Shown here piece after piece: positions 60,660-64,000 of a stretch of DNA of 64,000 nucleotides (positions are counted from its first letter, which is position 1; each line of letters begins with the position of its first letter). The notes beneath the pieces are model-generated. The model searched no databases, was not told the origin of the DNA, and saw nothing but the letters and a program-made list of their open reading frames with translations. Origin of the DNA: Robiginitalea sediminis (GTDB lineage Bacteria > Bacteroidota > Bacteroidia > Flavobacteriales > Flavobacteriaceae); the NCBI RefSeq assembly GCF_002198115.1, contig NZ_NGNR01000004.1, forward strand, positions 302,999 through 366,998. The letters run 5' to 3'. The translations under genes were made by a program, and so were the position numbers.

Positions 60660-61374
60660 TTTGCTTGACCAAAAAATCGATGAGCTCAAACTCGTTCTCC
60701 TTCCTCAACAGGCTCCTCGGGGGCATCTGGTTGTCGCAGAAATCCAGGAATTGACCGATGCGGTCCGGGGGGATTTTCAGATCGCGGATAAAAAACGCTT
60801 CGTCGTAAATCTGCACCAGCACATCGCTCATTTTCAGGGTGGGCGCCTGCTCCTCCGCGGTGTCCTTTTTCAGGGTGCCGGCCAGCAGTTTGAAGATGTT
60901 GACGAAATTCAGGCCGTACTGCATTCCCCTCACAGTCTGGTCCTCGGCGATATTCTGGAATTCGGAGGTCTCGTCCGTATCGTAGTCGAACTGCTTAAAG
61001 TCCTCATTCTGAAGGCGCAGGAACTCCTGTTGCTCCTCCGGGCTTACGGTAACCTCGTCCAGCTCGGTCACCTTCTCGTTGACCTCCACCACCAGGCGGT
61101 TGCGCCTGAGGATTTCCTCGCTTACCTCAACGACCTCCAACTCGTAGTTCAGGGCCATAAAAACCAGTTCGTCACCCAGCTTAACGGGAATGGTAAAGGC
61201 CCCGCTGTCGTCGGTAATGGTGGCCAGGCCGGCCGTGGTATTGATCACATTCTCATTGGGCACCGGGGTGTTGCGGTACAACACGCTCCCGCGGAGCAGT
61301 TCCCGGTCCTCATCCTGAGCTGCTACCGGCGAAAAAATCCCGAGTGTCAGCGCCAGTATCAGCAGTTTTTTCAT
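60631..61374 (-). CDS. CarboxypepD_reg-like domain protein, tandem paralogue
   Basis: The 247-residue protein has a signal peptide (MKKLLILALTLGIFSPVAAQ), a CarboxypepD_reg-like domain (about 27-90; LLRGSVLYRNTPVPNENVIN and LVFMALNYELEVVEV), the linker LDEVTVSPEEQQ and a C-terminal domain containing GLNFVNIFKLLAGTLKKD and DLKIPPDRIGQFLDFC. Both C-terminal blocks align with those of the downstream gene, so the two arose by tandem duplication. It is the first gene of a leftward operon whose other genes are the paralogue, a DUF6702 protein and an M1 peptidase, and is divergent from the large repeat protein. Confidence 0.82.
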   Translation of the reverse strand: MKKLLILALTLGIFSPVAAQDEDRELLRGSVLYRNTPVPNENVINTTAGLATITDDSGAFTIPVKLGDELVFMALNYELEVVEVSEEILRRNRLVVEVNEKVTELDEVTVSPEEQQEFLRLQNEDFKQFDYDTDETSEFQNIAEDQTVRGMQYGLNFVNIFKLLAGTLKKDTAEEQAPTLKMSDVLVQIYDEAFFIRDLKIPPDRIGQFLDFCDNQMPPRSLLRKENEFELIDFLVKQSDAFRKTME

Positions 61375-61586
61375 GATGTGCAAATCTGGTAACGAATATA
61401 AAGAAAGCGCACGAGGGCCTAAAAAAAAACCCGGGGGCCTTAAACTTATGTTAATCCCCCTGAAAACGGCCAATTCCCTGCTTGCCCCCTGCGGTGCCGA
61501 AGGCCAATTTTGCCCCTTAGCCCACTCCGTTCAACGCAATTTTCAGCCCTTCGGGCTAATTTCTATGACGGTAACCTTCAGAATTT

Positions 61587-61594
61587 TAATTTTG
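61587..61594 (+). promoter_or_regulatory. -7 element of the large repeat-protein gene
   Basis: TAATTTTG is a perfect match to TAnnTTTG, 72 bases before the ATG at 61667. No convincing -33 TTG. Confidence 0.5.
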
Positions 61595-61666
61595 TAGGGT
61601 AGGCCAATTCCCGCAAGGCGATGCACAAACGCCCCGGGCAGACGGCCACCCCCAAAAAATCGCCAT

Positions 61667-64000
61667 ATGAGAACTCGATTCCTGCTTGCCCTTGCCGGGG
61701 CTTTGCTGCTGCAGATGCCCCTCAGCGCTCAGGTTAAAATCGGCAACAACCCCCAAACCATCCACCCGTCTTCCCTGCTGGAGCTGGAGAGCTCGGACCG
61801 GGTCCTGGTCATCTCCCGGGTCAGCACGGCCCAGATGGAGGCCATCGTGCCCGAACGCGGTGCCCTGGTCTACAACACGGACGAGCAATGCCTTTTTTAC
61901 TATGACGGGCTGCAATGGCAGAACGTCTGCGCCTCCCTACCCTACCAGTTTACCACGGACCCCATCGTCAATACGGCGGAGACCATTGTGATTACCGAAA
62001 ACGGGGAGGTTTTTAATTTTGAGGTAGGCGAGATCCGCAGCGAGAATATCGCGGATTTCAGCATCTCGGGGGTAGACATCCAGAACAACGCCATAGGTGC
62101 AGACAAGCTGGCCCCGGATGCGGTGGGCACCGAGGAGTTGCAGGACAATTCCATTGCCGATGCCGAGATCAACTTTGCCGAGGTGACCCTCTCGGATTTT
62201 ACCAACGACGCCGGGTACCTCACCACGGCAGACCTGGTGAGCGCAGACGACGATAACGTGCTCTTTAACGGAACCGACGGCGGGGTGTATTACAACGACC
62301 AGTTCCTGATAGACGCTATTGACCTGAACACCACCCTGCTGAACGCCAAGGAAAACCTTTCCAACAAATCCGACGATGCGCTCCTGGGCGATACCAACCC
62401 CTCCACCACCCTCTACCCTACCCAGAATGCCGTAAAGACCTATGTGGACAACGCCATTGGCGGGGCCACCATTACCGGCGACCCCAATGGGGTGTTTTTT
62501 GCCGATGCGACCACAGGGGCGCCCACTACCAACGCGCCCTCCTTCCAATGGGACCAGACCAAACGCAATGGCCTGGGGGCTTTGGGTATTGGTATAGACG
62601 ATGGCTCATTCGGGAACCACGCCCGGGTGCAGATTGCCGAGCGCAGGTCCGGGCAGGTGGCCTACCCGCTGGAGATCCAGAACCGCCTGAATATCGACAA
62701 CAACGGGACTGCTGCAGCCATCCTGTTCTCGGTGGAGAATTCCGCCACCGCCTTCGGAAAAGGGGCGCTGGCCTATGAACGCACCAATTCCTTTGCCCGG
62801 GGCTCCTTCCACATATTACAGAACCAGGCCACCAATACCAATATCCCCACCCTGGCCGATGCCGTCTTTACGGTGACCAATGCCGGACAGGTCGGGATTG
62901 GCACCACTACCCCGGCAGGCGCCAACCTGCTGCAGGTTGCGGGCAGGACACAGACCTCAGAGCTTTCTGTAACGGGATCCTTGCTGGATTCCGGCGGGAA
63001 TGCCGGGGCTGCAGGCCAGTTGCTCAGCAGCACGGGCGGGGGCACCCAGTGGATTGCCGCCCCCTCGGGCGCAGACGGGGTAATCACAAATATCACCCCC
63101 GTAGCCAACGGGTTTAACGTAACCGGGGCTGGCGGGGCCTTCAACGGGACTGTAGACCTGGATCCCAATTTTGTCACCGAAACCGAGTTGGCTGCGTTAT
63201 CTGTGGACGATGCGGATGCCAACCCCACCAATGAGCTGATTCAGACCTTTCAGATCAATGGCACCAATCTGGAGCTCGTTGAACAGGGGAATACCTTCAG
63301 CGTACCCACCACCGGGTTTGGTACAGACGACCAGGTGGCTGCTGAAGTGGGCGTGACCCTGACTCCTTTGAACTATTCCCCTTCGGACGTGAGCGTAGAA
63401 GGGCACCTGGAAGGAATTGATGCGGCGTTGGCCGGAGGTGGAGGTGCTGATGACCAAACCGCTGCAGAAGTACCCTACGACCCAACCGCCTCGGGACTCG
63501 CCGGAACAAACGTACAGGACGCGATTGACGAAATTGCAGCAGGGGGCAGTACAGATGATCAAACGGCAGCCGAGGTACCCATTGCAGATGCCGGAGGAAA
63601 CTTTACTGCATCAGATGTAGAAGGGGCCCTTGCAGAACTTGCTGCAGGCGGAGGAACTGATGACCAGAACATCTCCGGATCCGTCCTGGTTGGAGAAACA
63701 TTGACCATTGGGATCGAAGGGGGTACCTCCGAAGATGTTGACCTTTCACCCTTCGCTCTGGATACTGAGGTAACAGCCGCGATTGCCGCTTCAGAGGCAC
63801 TCGACGGAGATACCAGCAACACCAATGAAATTGAACTCCCTGTCGGAGGGAATAATGGTGACATCCTTTCTACAGATGGTGCAGGCACTTACTCATGGAT
63901 AACAAACTCCAGCACAGACGACCAGAACATTTCCGGATCCGTGCTGGTAGGAGAAACCCTGACCATTGGGATTGAAGGGGGCACCTCCGAAGATGTTGAC
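61667..64000 (+). CDS. Large secreted repeat protein, 3' end beyond the window
   Basis: The frame from the ATG at 61667 is open for 778 codons to the end of the window with no stop. It starts with a signal peptide (MRTRFLLALAGALLLQMPLSAQ) and the motif VKIGNNPQTIHPSSLLELES, which I know from flavobacterial surface proteins carrying phage-tail-fibre-like repeats. It then has a tail-fibre-type region (AVKTYVDNAIGGA and similar) and, from residue about 554, tandem units of about 35-41 residues that begin with DDQ and contain AAEV or NISG. It is probably an exported filament or adhesin. From about 63300 its third codon positions use more A and T than before. Confidence 0.85.
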   Translation, partial: MRTRFLLALAGALLLQMPLSAQVKIGNNPQTIHPSSLLELESSDRVLVISRVSTAQMEAIVPERGALVYNTDEQCLFYYDGLQWQNVCASLPYQFTTDPIVNTAETIVITENGEVFNFEVGEIRSENIADFSISGVDIQNNAIGADKLAPDAVGTEELQDNSIADAEINFAEVTLSDFTNDAGYLTTADLVSADDDNVLFNGTDGGVYYNDQFLIDAIDLNTTLLNAKENLSNKSDDALLGDTNPSTTLYPTQNAVKTYVDNAIGGATITGDPNGVFFADATTGAPTTNAPSFQWDQTKRNGLGALGIGIDDGSFGNHARVQIAERRSGQVAYPLEIQNRLNIDNNGTAAAILFSVENSATAFGKGALAYERTNSFARGSFHILQNQATNTNIPTLADAVFTVTNAGQVGIGTTTPAGANLLQVAGRTQTSELSVTGSLLDSGGNAGAAGQLLSSTGGGTQWIAAPSGADGVITNITPVANGFNVTGAGGAFNGTVDLDPNFVTETELAALSVDDADANPTNELIQTFQINGTNLELVEQGNTFSVPTTGFGTDDQVAAEVGVTLTPLNYSPSDVSVEGHLEGIDAALAGGGGADDQTAAEVPYDPTASGLAGTNVQDAIDEIAAGGSTDDQTAAEVPIADAGGNFTASDVEGALAELAAGGGTDDQNISGSVLVGETLTIGIEGGTSEDVDLSPFALDTEVTAAIAASEALDGDTSNTNEIELPVGGNNGDILSTDGAGTYSWITNSSTDDQNISGSVLVGETLTIGIEGGTSEDVD
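63326..63658 (+). repeat. Tandem DDQ(V/T)AAEV coding repeats, three units
   Basis: Units begin at 63326, 63449 and 63554 and are 41, 35 and 35 codons long. Units two and three share DDQTAAEVP at the start and related VQDAIDEIAAGG and VEGALAELAAGG endings. Confidence 0.8.
63659..63742 (+). repeat. 28-residue DDQNISG coding repeat, copy 1
   Basis: This 84-base segment encodes DDQNISGSVLVGETLTIG and ten more residues. It is the same as 63917-64000 at protein level, with eight base differences, all synonymous. Confidence 0.9.
63917..64000 (+). repeat. 28-residue DDQNISG coding repeat, copy 2
   Basis: The second copy lies 258 bases (86 codons) downstream of the first and reaches the end of the window, so the repeat probably continues. 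Confidence 0.9.

Noticed and set aside
63326..64000. Possible CRISPR-like or prophage repeat array at the right end
   Set aside because: The repeats are in-frame coding units of a secreted protein with synonymous differences, and no cas or phage genes accompany them.

Overview
The window looks like chromosomal DNA from a GC-rich marine member of the Flavobacteriaceae (Bacteroidota), possibly close to Robiginitalea; the genus is an inference from protein style and base composition. Three things support the phylum. Promoters follow the Bacteroidota primary-sigma pattern (TTG, about 20 bases, TAnnTTTG) rather than TTGACA/TATAAT. Start codons mostly lack Shine-Dalgarno sequences and are often preceded by A-rich leaders. 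The gene families are typical flavobacterial ones, including a GH97 glycosidase, CarboxypepD_reg-like proteins, DUF1573 and an orthodox kynurenine branch. Coding density is very high and most of the window is core housekeeping. I see no rRNA, tRNA, CRISPR array, insertion sequence, integrase or phage module.

Layout, left to right. 1-9.0 kb: end of an M20 peptidase, PEP carboxylase, a UDG-superfamily glycosylase, ribosomal protein THX, YaaA, and a PASTA-RluD operon divergent from ddl-coaD. 9.1-13.2 kb: a soluble PAS histidine kinase overlapping a single-domain response regulator, then an M14-type lipoprotein peptidase. 13.2-15.6 kb: a Nudix hydrolase tightly divergent from pyrE, an SRPBCC protein and birA. 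15.6-20.5 kb: a six-gene run rsfS-ftsH-LUD-cdsA-psd-ACBP joining proteolysis and phospholipid synthesis. 20.4-24.6 kb: a creatininase-family protein, a sterol-desaturase-family membrane protein, a 0.5-kb gene-free stretch, an MscS channel and a leucine-rich-repeat lipoprotein. 24.7-30.2 kb: GH97, a two-component system and a divergent outer-membrane barrel separated from it by a structured intergenic region. 30.2-40.6 kb: valS, a DUF1573 protein, a retropepsin-PDZ protein, an aminotransferase, murB, an ECF sigma/anti-sigma pair, a Cys-rich small protein, a second ECF sigma factor and lipA. 40.8-47.4 kb: a hybrid histidine kinase, lpxK, a Nif3-like protein, a zinc-ribbon-family protein that has lost its cysteines, and kynurenine monooxygenase. 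47.5-50.5 kb: a translationally coupled operon of a 51-residue DUF2256 protein, a DASH cryptochrome and an Fe-S photolyase. 50.6-61.4 kb: clpP, a lipoprotein, an MFS transporter, kynureninase, small enzymes, TatA, and a four-gene leftward operon of two paralogous CarboxypepD_reg proteins, a DUF6702 protein and an M1 peptidase. 61.7 kb to the end: the N-terminal 778 residues of a large secreted repeat protein that runs off the window.

How the genes connect. KMO and KynU together would convert kynurenine to 3-hydroxyanthranilate. cdsA and psd act in phosphatidylethanolamine synthesis. The PASTA/ddl/murB genes concern the cell wall. The photolyase operon is a compact light-dependent DNA-repair or signalling unit. 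I did not find an obviously novel defence or mobile system. The best leads are the DUF2256-photolyase unit, the tandem CarboxypepD_reg paralogues with a shared uncharacterised C-terminal domain, two structured intergenic regions (about 28.8-29.0 kb and 37.2 kb), and the truncated repeat protein.
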